From CBDVBE01 sp964543525 (GTDB taxonomy: Bacteria; Fibrobacterota; Chitinivibrionia; Chitinivibrionales; JANQEN01): a stretch of DNA of 64,000 bases. Below are positions 34,465-43,330 of this stretch, piece after piece. Numbering within the stretch: position 1 is the first letter of the stretch; every line of letters starts with the position of its first letter. Location of the stretch: positions 1 to 64,000 of the forward strand of contig CAZIYW010000007.1 of NCBI GenBank assembly GCA_964543525.1, read 5' to 3'. The notes under the pieces are model-generated. The model was not told the origin of the DNA and did no database searches. It saw only the letters and a program-made list of their open reading frames with translations. The position numbers and the translations under genes are program-made.

Positions 34465-34943
34465 AAACACACACTATTTCCATGTTTGTTGAAAACCACA
34501 GCGGTTCACTTTCCCGTATCGCCGGCCTGTTCTCCAGCAGAGGGTACAATATCACCAGTCTGGCCGTAGCTGAAACGGAAGATCCGAGTGTATCACGTAT
34601 GACCATTGTCGTGGACGGTGATGAAGATGTGCTCGAGCAGGTTGTCAAGCAACTCAACCGTCTTATCGACGTAATTAAGGTCATTGATTTTCAGAACGAG
34701 CCGATCATCGATCGGGAGCTTACCCTTATCAGAATCAATATCACCAAAGCATATCGGCACGAGATAATTACCCTGGTCAATATATTCGGCGGTAAAATTA
34801 TCGCAGTCACACAGACCTCAATAACCATAGAGCTGACCGGTACAAGTAATACGATAAATGATTTCATTGCCCTGGTACAACCCTATGGGATTAAGGAACT
34901 GGTACGAACCGGAAAGATTGCAATTGCCCAGGCGAAACACTGA
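34461..34943 (+). CDS. ilvN: Acetolactate synthase regulatory subunit
   Basis: A 160-aa small subunit. An N-terminal ACT domain, HTISMFVENHSGSLSRIAGL and RGYNITSLAV with the Val-binding surface, is followed by the ALS_ss_C domain (TLIRINITKAYRHEII onward). It confers feedback inhibition by valine on the large subunit. Start 34461 overlaps the ilvB stop by 4 bp and has GGAGG 5 nt upstream; the longer frame from 34245 lies inside ilvB and is not used. Confidence 0.96.
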   Translation: MKTHTISMFVENHSGSLSRIAGLFSSRGYNITSLAVAETEDPSVSRMTIVVDGDEDVLEQVVKQLNRLIDVIKVIDFQNEPIIDRELTLIRINITKAYRHEIITLVNIFGGKIIAVTQTSITIELTGTSNTINDFIALVQPYGIKELVRTGKIAIAQAKH

Positions 34944-35044
34944 CCTGAAATAATACCGGAATGATGTTTGTTTGTTAATCGTAAACAAGAACCAATTAAC
35001 AACGTTTTCATATACACAGGTAAATCGGGAAAGGAGCCGGACAC

Positions 35045-36145
35045 ATGGCAGTTATCGATTTTGGCGGTGTAAAGGAGCGGGTAGTAACCCGTAAAGAATT
35101 CTCTCTGGCGAAAGCACGGAAAATACTCAGGAACGAAACCATTGCAGTCATTGGGTATGGAGTCCAGGGACCGGCACAGGCTTTGAACCTGAAAGATAAC
35201 GGGATACGGGTTATTATCGGTCAGGCGAAAGCGTTCAAGAGCGATTGGAACCGCGCGGTAAAAGACGGCTGGAAACCGGGCAGGACCCTCTTTGATATTG
35301 AGGAGGCTGTAAAGCGGGGTACCATTATCAAGATGCTGGTCACCGATGCTGCCCAGCGGCAGATATGGCCCCTGGTAAAGAAACATCTCAATCCCGGCGA
35401 CGCACTCTATTTCTCACACGGCTTCTCTATTGTCTACAAGAATCAGACCAAAGTGATCCCGCCGGAGGACGTTGATGTCATTATGGTTGCGCCAAAGGGA
35501 AGCGGGACCTCCGTGCGTCGTAATTTCCTTTCCGGCGCCGGTATCAATTCCAGTTATGCGGTGTATCAAAACTCTACAGGCAGGGCAACGGAACGCTGCC
35601 TTGCAGTGGGTATAGGCATTGGTTCAGGCTACCTGTTTCCGACGACCTTTGAAAAAGAGGTGTTCAGCGACCTGACAGGCGAGCGTGGTGTGCTGATGGG
35701 CGCCCTTGCCGGGATCATGGAGGCTCAATATGACGTGCTGCGTAAACATGGCCACTCTCCCAGTGAAGCATTCAATGAAACCGTGGAAGAACTGACCCGG
35801 AGTCTGATTCGTCTGGTTGACGAAAACGGCATGGACTGGATGTACTCCAACTGCTCTGCAACGGCACAACGGGGCGCACTGGACTGGAAACCGAAATTCA
35901 AAAAGGCGGCCCTGCCGGTGTTCAATGAGCTGTACAAGCGGGTTAAGGACGGCGTTGAAACCAAGCGGGTTATTTCAGTATGCGGCAGAAAAGATTACAA
36001 ACAACGCCTGGATAAGGAATTGTCTGTTATGCGTAATTCAGAGATGTGGCGGGCCGGGAGCGCGGTTCGCTCGTTGAGGCCAAAAGAGAAGGCAAAGACC
36101 ATTACCAAAGCGACCAGAGGCATCGGCGGCCGTAAAGAAAATTAA
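35045..36145 (+). CDS. ilvC: Ketol-acid reductoisomerase
   Basis: A 366-aa NADPH-type enzyme making 2,3-dihydroxy-isovalerate/methylvalerate. The nucleotide loop is AVIGYGVQGPAQALNLKDNG near 35; VAPKGSGTSVRRNF near 143 and SDLTGERGVLMGALAGIMEA near 203 hold catalytic Asp/Glu ligands. The GYGVQGP loop, rather than GYGSQGH, resembles the Bacteroidota/eukaryotic-type enzymes. AAGGAG precedes the ATG by 8 nt. A 101-bp gap separates it from ilvN. Confidence 0.95.
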   Translation: MAVIDFGGVKERVVTRKEFSLAKARKILRNETIAVIGYGVQGPAQALNLKDNGIRVIIGQAKAFKSDWNRAVKDGWKPGRTLFDIEEAVKRGTIIKMLVTDAAQRQIWPLVKKHLNPGDALYFSHGFSIVYKNQTKVIPPEDVDVIMVAPKGSGTSVRRNFLSGAGINSSYAVYQNSTGRATERCLAVGIGIGSGYLFPTTFEKEVFSDLTGERGVLMGALAGIMEAQYDVLRKHGHSPSEAFNETVEELTRSLIRLVDENGMDWMYSNCSATAQRGALDWKPKFKKAALPVFNELYKRVKDGVETKRVISVCGRKDYKQRLDKELSVMRNSEMWRAGSAVRSLRPKEKAKTITKATRGIGGRKEN

Positions 36146-36228
36146 TTGGCCGGTTGTTGATGCCGGTTGTGGGAACGTATCAGGAGGCTCCTTCAGCAAT
36201 AAGCCGGGCCATAAAAGAGGTAAAACTT

Positions 36229-37782
36229 ATGAATAATAAAGTGTTTATTTTCGACACAACATTACGTGACGGTGAACAGGCACTGCCGGCAAGCCTCTCC
36301 GTTGAGCAGAAACTCCACATTGCCCGTCAGCTTGCTCGTCTGAAGGTCGATGTCATTGAGGCCGGTTTTCCCATATCGTCTCCCGGAGATTTTATTTCGG
36401 TTCAGACAATAGCGCAGAAAGTAAAAGGACCGATAATCTGCGGCCTGGCGCGCACTATTGAAAAGGATATAGTTGCCTGCGCCAAAGCCCTCAAACCGGC
36501 GGAGCGACCCCGTATCCATATCTTTATAGGCACCTCCGCTATTCACACGCAAAAAAAGCTGCGCAAGTCAGAACAGGAGATTCTGGACATTGTCTCACGC
36601 AGTGTAAAACTCGCACGCAGAAAATGTGACGATGTTGAATTTTCTCCGGAAGACGCTGGACGGACCGGCATCGATTTTCTCTGCAGGGTTGTGGAGCAGG
36701 TAATTGCATGCGGCGCTACAACGGTCAATATACCTGATACGGTCGGCTATACTATACCGGAGCAATTCGGTGAAATGATCCGACAACTGTTTAACCGCGT
36801 TCCCAACATTGACAAAACCATTATTTCCGTACACTGTCACAATGATCTGGGCATGGCCACGGCAAATTCCATTACAGCAGTAAAGCACGGAGCTCGTCAG
36901 GTTGAATGTGCAATGAACGGACTGGGTGAACGGGCCGGTAACGCCGCTCTTGAAGAGGTGGTTATGACTATCAAGCTGCGCAAGGATTTTCTCAAGGTTA
37001 AAACCGATATTAATACCAAAGAGATTATGCGAACAAGCAGACTTGTGCGTGATATCTGCGGAGTACCGATTCAGCCGAACAAAGCAATTATCGGCGCCAA
37101 CGCCTTCTCACACTCTTCGGGCATTCATCAGGACGGGATTCTCAAGTCAAAGAAAACCTATGAAATTATGACACCGAAATCCATAGGGCTTGAGGAGAAC
37201 CGGATGAATTTAACGAGCCGCTCCGGCAGCCATATGGTGAAAGCGCAGTTGCTCAGCCTGGGGTATAGTGAGGATGAAATCAACATGGAAGAGTTTTACG
37301 AGAGATTCATCACACTTGCAGACAAAAAAGGTACGGTATATGATGATGATCTTATAGCACTGATGGAATCAAAGAGCTTTGACGATATGAAAGACAATTT
37401 CAAACTTGACTATCTCAATGTCTCGAGTGGCACGGGCACGGTAGCAACTGCGACGGTTCGAATCATTGCCTTCGGCGAGACGTTTCAGGAAGCGGCAACC
37501 GGTGATGGCGCCGTCGATGCCACCACGAAAGCAATCGACCGCGTCGTCGGCTATAACATTCTCGTAAAAGATTTTCATATCGATGCGATTACCCAGGGCC
37601 GGGAAGCTCTCGGAAGAGTCAAGATCGTGGCAACCGCACATGAAGGCAGCTTTACAGGTACCGGCGCCAGCACCGACATTGTTGAAGCATCCGCTTTTGC
37701 CTATATGGATATAGTCAATAAGATCAGCCGTATGAAAAAATTCGGAAAAAAGACCAAAAAACGCAGATCGGGGACTTTATGA
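36229..37782 (+). CDS. leuA: 2-isopropylmalate synthase
   Basis: A 517-aa DRE-TIM aldolase condensing acetyl-CoA with 2-oxoisovalerate, the first committed step to leucine. FDTTLRDGEQALPA at the N-terminus, the metal-binding HCHNDLGMATANS near 203 and NGLGERAGNAALEEV near 240 are diagnostic; the last ~130 residues form the LeuA allosteric dimer domain that senses leucine. ATG 36229 has AGAGG upstream and starts the conserved N-terminus; the frame open from 36154 is not needed. Overlaps the next gene by 4 bp. Confidence 0.94.
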   Translation: MNNKVFIFDTTLRDGEQALPASLSVEQKLHIARQLARLKVDVIEAGFPISSPGDFISVQTIAQKVKGPIICGLARTIEKDIVACAKALKPAERPRIHIFIGTSAIHTQKKLRKSEQEILDIVSRSVKLARRKCDDVEFSPEDAGRTGIDFLCRVVEQVIACGATTVNIPDTVGYTIPEQFGEMIRQLFNRVPNIDKTIISVHCHNDLGMATANSITAVKHGARQVECAMNGLGERAGNAALEEVVMTIKLRKDFLKVKTDINTKEIMRTSRLVRDICGVPIQPNKAIIGANAFSHSSGIHQDGILKSKKTYEIMTPKSIGLEENRMNLTSRSGSHMVKAQLLSLGYSEDEINMEEFYERFITLADKKGTVYDDDLIALMESKSFDDMKDNFKLDYLNVSSGTGTVATATVRIIAFGETFQEAATGDGAVDATTKAIDRVVGYNILVKDFHIDAITQGREALGRVKIVATAHEGSFTGTGASTDIVEASAFAYMDIVNKISRMKKFGKKTKKRRSGTL

Positions 37783-38345
37783 ATTCCATACACCTTCACC
37801 CTCTTTGTTGCCAACCGGATAACACAGGATTACTGATAATTGATATACAGGAAGCATTCAGGAAGGCTGTTCTGGAATTTGAACGGGTTGCACATAATGC
37901 TGCGGTTCTTGCCCGGGGATTCTCATTGCTGGGTCTGCCGGTACTGGCAACCGAGCAATATCCCAAAGGCCTGGGAAAAACTGATGAACGGGTTCACCGG
38001 AGCTGTACCCGGTGGAACCTTATCGAAAAGACCTGTTTTTCATGTACTGCGGCAAAGGGATTCATGGAAAAGATACAGGCCCTAGGTATAGAGAACCTGG
38101 TTGTCTGCGGCATTGAGAGCCATGTATGCGTCAATCAGACAGTACTCGGGCTGCTGCAGGGCTCCTATACGGTGCATATTGCTGTTGACACCATGGCATC
38201 ACGGAACAGGGCAGACCACGAAACCGCACTGCGTAAAATGGAGCAAGCAGGAGCCGTGCCGACCACTACGGAAATGTGCCTTTTTGAACTGGTGAAAGAG
38301 GCGGGGACGGAACAGTTTAAACAGATTCAGAAATTAATTAAATAA
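37779..38345 (+). CDS. Isochorismatase-family cysteine hydrolase
   Basis: A 188-aa protein of the YcaC/nicotinamidase-like superfamily. LLIIDIQEAFR gives the catalytic Asp near 28, a Lys lies in the KGLGKTDERVH region, and the nucleophile Cys in CGIESHVCVNQT near 115. It is translationally coupled to leuA (ATGA) and sits before leuB, so it is co-expressed with leucine synthesis. No such hydrolase belongs to the known pathway; it could clear a side product, but that is speculation. Confidence 0.82.
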   Translation: MNSIHLHPLCCQPDNTGLLIIDIQEAFRKAVLEFERVAHNAAVLARGFSLLGLPVLATEQYPKGLGKTDERVHRSCTRWNLIEKTCFSCTAAKGFMEKIQALGIENLVVCGIESHVCVNQTVLGLLQGSYTVHIAVDTMASRNRADHETALRKMEQAGAVPTTTEMCLFELVKEAGTEQFKQIQKLIK

Positions 38346-38383
38346 CAGATAAACTCAAATATGATTCAACAGAAAGGGTCCTG

Positions 38384-39448
38384 ATGAAATCGTACAATAT
38401 TGCACTGCTTCCCGGTGACGGGACCGGACCGGAGGTACTTCGCGAAGGAGTAAAGGTTCTTGATGCGGCGTGCGCGGCATATAATATCAAGCTGAATTAC
38501 ACGGAATATGATTTCGGGGGCGAACGCTATCTGCGCACCGGCGAGACACTTCCCGACAGCGGTCTGGAGGAATTAAAAAAGTTCGATTCCATTTTTCTCG
38601 GCGCTATCGGTCATCCGGACGTCAAGCCGGGAATCCTTGAATTGGGTATACTTCTCAAGGCACGGTTCGGGCTTGACCAATATATCAATCTCCGTCCGGT
38701 AAAGCTGTATCCCAATGTTGAGACACCGCTTGCAGATAAAGGGCCGGAACATATCGATTTCATTGTCGTGCGAGAGAATACCGGCGGAATCTATACCGGC
38801 ATGGGCGGCGCAGCCATGGTTGGCTCCCCGGGTGAAATCGCCTCACAACTTATGGTATACTCCCGCCCGATTGTGGATCGCTGTCTGCGCTATGCGTATG
38901 AATACGCCCGCAAACGCAACCGGAAAAAAATGTTAACCCTGGTACATAAAAGCAATGTACTGACCCATGTTGGCGATTTATGGGTACGGGCGCACAAGGA
39001 AATCGGCGACGCCGAATATCCTGATATAAAACAGGACTATAACCATGTTGACGCATGTACCATGTGGATGGTGAAAACGCCGGAATACTACGATGTTATT
39101 GTCACGGCCAACCTGTTCGGTGATATTATTACCGATCTGGGCGCCATGATCCAGGGTGGTATGGGTATTGCCGCAGGGGGCAATATCAACCCCGACGGAG
39201 TATCCATGTTCGAACCGATCGGCGGCAGTGCACCCAAGTATACCGGCAGGAACTGTATCAATCCACTGGCACAGATATTTGCCGGCAGCATGATGCTTGA
39301 GACGCTCGGTGAGGATAACGCCGCCAAAGCAATTGACAAAGCGATTTATGACACCCTTGCTTCCGGTAAAATCAAAAGCATGTCCGCCGGGAAAATGGGA
39401 ATGAGTACCACTGAAGTCGGTGATTATGTGGCCTCATTGGTGTCATAA
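38384..39448 (+). CDS. leuB: 3-isopropylmalate dehydrogenase
   Basis: A 354-aa beta-decarboxylating dehydrogenase. IALLPGDGTGPEVLREG at the N-terminus, the substrate-binding R in INLRPVKLYPNVETPL and VVRENTGGIYTGMGG near 130, catalytic K in HKSNVLTH near 185, and metal Asp in NLFGDIITDLGAMI near 245 are all present. Since citramalate synthase lies next door, the enzyme may also act on 3-methylmalate in isoleucine synthesis. AAAGGGT precedes the ATG. Confidence 0.93.
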   Translation: MKSYNIALLPGDGTGPEVLREGVKVLDAACAAYNIKLNYTEYDFGGERYLRTGETLPDSGLEELKKFDSIFLGAIGHPDVKPGILELGILLKARFGLDQYINLRPVKLYPNVETPLADKGPEHIDFIVVRENTGGIYTGMGGAAMVGSPGEIASQLMVYSRPIVDRCLRYAYEYARKRNRKKMLTLVHKSNVLTHVGDLWVRAHKEIGDAEYPDIKQDYNHVDACTMWMVKTPEYYDVIVTANLFGDIITDLGAMIQGGMGIAAGGNINPDGVSMFEPIGGSAPKYTGRNCINPLAQIFAGSMMLETLGEDNAAKAIDKAIYDTLASGKIKSMSAGKMGMSTTEVGDYVASLVS

Positions 39449-39571
39449 CGGAAATAAAGATTAATCGTGCCCGTGCCTTCTCCTCAGGCACACAAGTGTC
39501 ATCGGCACTGTGCATTCTGATTTTATAGAGGACGACGGTGACGAGAACGGATTCAAAGGTAAAAAAACAGT

Positions 39572-41149
39572 ATGCCTAAATCAAAAGCCATAACAATCTA
39601 CGATACCACTTTACGTGACGGCAATCAGGCAATCGGTATCGGCTTTTCTCTCGCTGATAAAATTCGAATCGCCATGCGGCTGAACGAACTCGGACTCCAC
39701 TATATCGAAGGCGGCTGGCCAAATCCAACCAACACGGTGGACAATGAATTCTATAAAGAAATTGCCACCTGCAGAATGAAGTCCAAAGTTGCGGTATTCG
39801 GCCGCACTAAAAGTCCCGGAACCAAAGCAGGACAGGACGCATTTCTTAAAATGCTGGTTAAAACAGAAGCACCGGTGGCAACCATTTTCGGTAAATCCTG
39901 GGATCTCCATGTAAAAAAAGTCATTCGCTGCTCGCTCAGCGAGAATATTGATATGATAGCAGAATCCATCGCCTACCTGAAAAAACATATGGATGAAGTC
40001 ATCTACGACGCCGAACATTTTTTCGACGGGTATCTCGCCAACAAATCATACTCCCTGAAAACCTTAAAAGCCGCACAGGAGGCCGGTGCCGACATGATGG
40101 TGCTGTGTGATACCAACGGCGGAATCCTTCCAACGGATTTTATTCGTATTTTCAGGGAAGTTCGGGAACAGATATCTGCACCTCTGGGGGTGCATATGCA
40201 CAATGACTGCGGCTGTGCCGAGGCAAATTCGCTTATCGGTGTTGATGAAGGTGCGGTACAGGTACAGGGTACCATAAACGGGTTCGGCGAACGGTGCGGG
40301 AACGCAAATCTATGCACTATCATTCCCGGACTGCAGCTTAAACGAGGGTATGAACTGGTAAGCGACGAACAACTGAAAAAACTGACGGAAACCTCAATTT
40401 TTATCAGTGAAATTGCCAATGTATCTCATAATGTACGCTATCCCTATGTCGGAGAATCCGCTTTCTCGCATAAAGCCGGATCTCATACCGACGGGGTACG
40501 AAAAGCTCGTGAGTCATTTGAACATATTCCGCCTGAAGCGGTTGGTAATAAAAGACACTTTGTTCTTTCCGATCAGGCAGGAAAAGGAACTATTTTAGAA
40601 AAATTGAAAAACTGCTGTCCGGAACTCGATAAAAACGATCCGCTGGTAAATAAACTGCTGGAGAAAATAAAAAAGATGGAGTCGGACGGCTATCAGTTTG
40701 AAGCGGCGGACGGTACTTTTCAACTTATTGTACACAATTTCCTGGGAGAAACATCCGAACCCTTCTCAGTACACGGATTCAGAGTTATTGAAGAAAAGCG
40801 TGAAAATGGTGAGATATTCTCGGAAGCTACCATTAAAGTTGAAGAAGGTGGTATTATTGAACACACGGCAGCTGACGGTGACGGTCCGGTTAACGCGCTG
40901 GACAATGCACTGCGTAAAGCTCTGGTTAAATTTTTCCCGTCGCTGAAAGAGGTGAAACTGGAGGACTTTAAAGTCCGTGTTCTTGACGAGCGGGAGGGAA
41001 CAGCAGCTCAGGTACGGGTACTCATTGAATCATCGGACGGCAGGGAACGATGGGGTACAATCGGCGTGTCTACAAATATTATCGAGGCTTCATGGCTGGC
41101 ACTTATCGACAGCTTAAAGTATAAACTGATGAAAGAACTAACCGATTAA
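39572..41149 (+). CDS. cimA: (R)-citramalate synthase
   Basis: A 525-aa DRE-TIM synthase. YDTTLRDGNQAIGIGFSLAD, IEGGWPNPTN near 45, and HMHNDCGCAEANS near 210 follow the citramalate synthase rather than the LeuA pattern; LeuA is separately present. The enzyme joins acetyl-CoA and pyruvate to make citramalate, which leads to 2-oxobutyrate and isoleucine without threonine deaminase. A C-terminal allosteric domain is present (~385-525). The 123-bp gap before it has no obvious promoter. Confidence 0.9.
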   Translation: MPKSKAITIYDTTLRDGNQAIGIGFSLADKIRIAMRLNELGLHYIEGGWPNPTNTVDNEFYKEIATCRMKSKVAVFGRTKSPGTKAGQDAFLKMLVKTEAPVATIFGKSWDLHVKKVIRCSLSENIDMIAESIAYLKKHMDEVIYDAEHFFDGYLANKSYSLKTLKAAQEAGADMMVLCDTNGGILPTDFIRIFREVREQISAPLGVHMHNDCGCAEANSLIGVDEGAVQVQGTINGFGERCGNANLCTIIPGLQLKRGYELVSDEQLKKLTETSIFISEIANVSHNVRYPYVGESAFSHKAGSHTDGVRKARESFEHIPPEAVGNKRHFVLSDQAGKGTILEKLKNCCPELDKNDPLVNKLLEKIKKMESDGYQFEAADGTFQLIVHNFLGETSEPFSVHGFRVIEEKRENGEIFSEATIKVEEGGIIEHTAADGDGPVNALDNALRKALVKFFPSLKEVKLEDFKVRVLDEREGTAAQVRVLIESSDGRERWGTIGVSTNIIEASWLALIDSLKYKLMKELTD

Positions 41150-41179
41150 CCGGGTGTATCATGAAAAGGGTGGGTTATC

Positions 41180-42199
41180 ATGAGTAAAAATTTCGACTGG
41201 CAGAATATCGGCTTTCAGTATCGGAAAACAAACTCATATGTCAAAGCCGAATATAAAAACGGGTCCTGGCAGGATATCGAACTCTGCACCGATGAATATA
41301 TTCCGCTGCACATTGCAGCCACCTGTCTGCATTACGGACAGTCCGGCTTCGAAGGGATGAAGGCATTTACCCGTAAAGACGGCACTATCGCAACGTTCCG
41401 GCCTGACGAGAACGCAAAACGGCTGATACGAACCGCACACCGGTTGCTTATGGTCCCGCCGCCCGAGGAGCTTTTCCTTGAAGCGGTCAATCGGGCCATT
41501 AAGGAAAACACCGATTATGTACCGCCCTACGGTACCGGCGCAAGTCTCTATATCCGTCCGCTTCTTATCGGTGTAACCCCTCGAGTAGGATTGCAGCCGA
41601 GCGAAGAGTATAACTTCTACGTTCTTGTCATGCCGGTAGGCCCCTATTATAAAGACGGCTTCTTCCCGATAAAAGCGTGTGTTCATGAAGACTATGACCG
41701 CGCTGCACCCAAAGGGGTGGGCAATATCAAAGCGGCGGGTAATTATGCCGCCGGAATGAAAGGAGACATGGAAATGAAAAAGAGAGGGTATCCCATCGCC
41801 CTCTATCTTGACTCGTCAACGCACACTTATATTGATGAATTCAGCACATCAAACTTCATCGCAATCACGGCAGACAAACGGTATGTCACTCCGCAATCAA
41901 CGTCGATTCTTGAAAGTATCACCAATAAAAGCCTGCAGGTACTGGCAAAAGATTTCGGATTCACTGTTGAGCAGCGCCCCATACTATTCTCCGAGATCGA
42001 TCAGTTTGTGGAAGTTGGCGCCTGTGGAACCGCAGCGGTTATAACACCGATATACTCCATTACCCGCGGTGACAAAGAATATACTTTCGGCAGTAAAGAC
42101 AAGGCCGGAAAAACACTGACCAGACTATACAAGGAACTCCTGGGAATACAGCACGGTGAAATCGAGGACCGGCATGGATGGATGGCAGCGGTGAAGTAA
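41180..42199 (+). CDS. ilvE: Branched-chain amino acid aminotransferase
   Basis: A 339-aa class IV PLP aminotransferase carrying out the last step to Val, Leu and Ile. LHYGQSGFEGMKAFTRKDG near 50, RPLLIGVTPRVGL near 130, the PLP lysine in VGNIKAAGNYAAG near 184, and EVGACGTAAVITPI near 278 match the long (BCAT-II) form. AAGGGTGGG precedes the ATG. It is the last gene of the operon, followed by a large hairpin. Confidence 0.94.
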   Translation: MSKNFDWQNIGFQYRKTNSYVKAEYKNGSWQDIELCTDEYIPLHIAATCLHYGQSGFEGMKAFTRKDGTIATFRPDENAKRLIRTAHRLLMVPPPEELFLEAVNRAIKENTDYVPPYGTGASLYIRPLLIGVTPRVGLQPSEEYNFYVLVMPVGPYYKDGFFPIKACVHEDYDRAAPKGVGNIKAAGNYAAGMKGDMEMKKRGYPIALYLDSSTHTYIDEFSTSNFIAITADKRYVTPQSTSILESITNKSLQVLAKDFGFTVEQRPILFSEIDQFVEVGACGTAAVITPIYSITRGDKEYTFGSKDKAGKTLTRLYKELLGIQHGEIEDRHGWMAAVK

Positions 42200-42208
42200 T
42201 TCCTGGAG

Positions 42209-42285
42209 CAACGGGGTGTTGGAGTAGTGAAAAACAGACCTGTTTTTTTCTTTTACATTACTCCGGTGCTTCGGTTAGCCCGTTG
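42209..42285. terminator. Nested hairpin after ilvE
   Basis: CAACGGG (42209-42215) pairs with CCCGTTG (42279-42285), enclosing GGAGTAGTG with CATTACTCC and a central AAAAACAG/CTGTTTTT with a run of T. The nested symmetry would stop transcription of the ilv operon before ssrA, and it also looks like a small mobile intergenic repeat unit. Confidence 0.6.
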
Positions 42286-42308
42286 TTCTTTGAAAAAAAC
42301 ACAATTTT

Positions 42309-42337
42309 TTGATATATTAAACTAAATTATATATAAT
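42309..42337 (+). promoter_or_regulatory. Consensus promoter of ssrA
   Basis: -35 TTGATA (42309-42314), exactly 17 bp, -10 TATAAT (42332-42337). The predicted start is about 42344, a few bases before the mature tmRNA 5' end at 42352, so RNase P trimming of a short leader is expected. Confidence 0.8.
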
Positions 42338-42351
42338 ACTACTGTATTGTC

Positions 42352-42709
42352 GGGGGTGTACTGGCTTTCGACGTATTGTGTGATACTCAGGCAGCATGTC
42401 GAGGATACCGGTTGGCCTCGTTAATCATCCGGTAACACAATAAGTGCAGAAGATTATTCTTATGCAATGGCTGCCTAATTAGTGCGGCCAGGCTGTTATG
42501 CGGTGTGGCGTTCCGCAGCATACCAGCTTAAATCAGAACGCTGGGTATACAGAGTGTATCGACTGTATGCCGAGATTAATTGGTACCGGTCCTGCGGTAA
42601 GCCTGTCTGCCGGCGTGCAGCAGGATAAGATCAAATGACAGACTAAACATGTAGCGGCCTGTGTTGACTGCTTTGCGGACAGGGGTTCGACTCCCCTCAC
42701 CTCCACCAT
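42352..42709 (+). ncRNA. ssrA: Transfer-messenger RNA (tmRNA)
   Basis: A one-piece tmRNA of 358 nt including CCA. The 5' GGGGGTG pairs with 3' CACCTCC to form the acceptor stem, with the characteristic G3-U pair recognised by alanyl-tRNA synthetase; the T-arm contains GGGGTTCGACTCCCC near 42683. The resume codon is GCA at 42446 and the tag reads AEDYSYAMAA before TAA at 42476. The hydrophobic AMAA end is the expected protease signal. It rescues stalled ribosomes with SmpB. Confidence 0.96.
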
Positions 42710-42752
42710 TGTATACTGCTGTATACTGCATTTATAAGACTACTCGTTTAGC

Positions 42753-43079
42753 TTACACCGCATCCAGGGAATCAACAATCCGGGCGATTGTTTGTATACT
42801 GGCATTATCAAAAAGATCTTTAATAAAATCAGAGGTAATATAGAAGATTAATTCTTTATCATTATCCATATAGAGGCGCAGACAATAAATAAACACTCCC
42901 AGCCAGTTACTGTCAACAAAATCTATTCTGCTGAGATCCAGTACTACCTTCGGGTGGGGTTTGGTAACGAAGGCTTCCAGTTTCTTGGACAACTTGATAG
43001 CATCACTGCCGCGAATTCTGCCGTGAAGTTCAAAAACAGGAACGTCGTTATGATAGGTCAATTTTATCTTTACGCCCAT
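42753..43079 (-). CDS. STAS-domain protein (anti-sigma factor antagonist-like)
   Basis: A 108-aa single STAS domain. VVLDLSRIDFVDSNWLG near 45-62 contains the D-S pair whose Ser is the usual phosphorylation site in SpoIIAA/RsbV-type antagonists. AAGGGT precedes the ATG. No partner kinase or sigma factor is adjacent; it is convergent with ssrA and stands alone. Confidence 0.82.
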   Translation of the reverse strand: MGVKIKLTYHNDVPVFELHGRIRGSDAIKLSKKLEAFVTKPHPKVVLDLSRIDFVDSNWLGVFIYCLRLYMDNDKELIFYITSDFIKDLFDNASIQTIARIVDSLDAV

Positions 43080-43227
43080 AGGACCCTTCTCGCAAAGAGT
43101 GAGGCCACATCAACCATTAAAATATAATAAAAATATAATATATAAATTACATTAATGCCGCTATTGTATTAATGAAATGTTTCACTCCCGCCTTTTCTCA
43201 TTCATCCCTTTACAAAGCAGTGTTGCC

Positions 43228-43239
43228 AACTATATAGTT
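43228..43239. promoter_or_regulatory. 12-bp palindrome upstream of the aminotransferase
   Basis: AACTATATAGTT is a perfect palindrome about 90 bp before the aminotransferase start, within a 250-bp gap that otherwise shows no gene. It could be an operator; no evidence beyond symmetry. Confidence 0.25.
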
Positions 43240-43330
43240 AATACTTATTTCCGAACAATACTTCCCTTGCGGAATATATTTTTCCCGGTCGGTATTATAA
43301 TTCCAATACTCCATACAGGTGGGAAACGCC

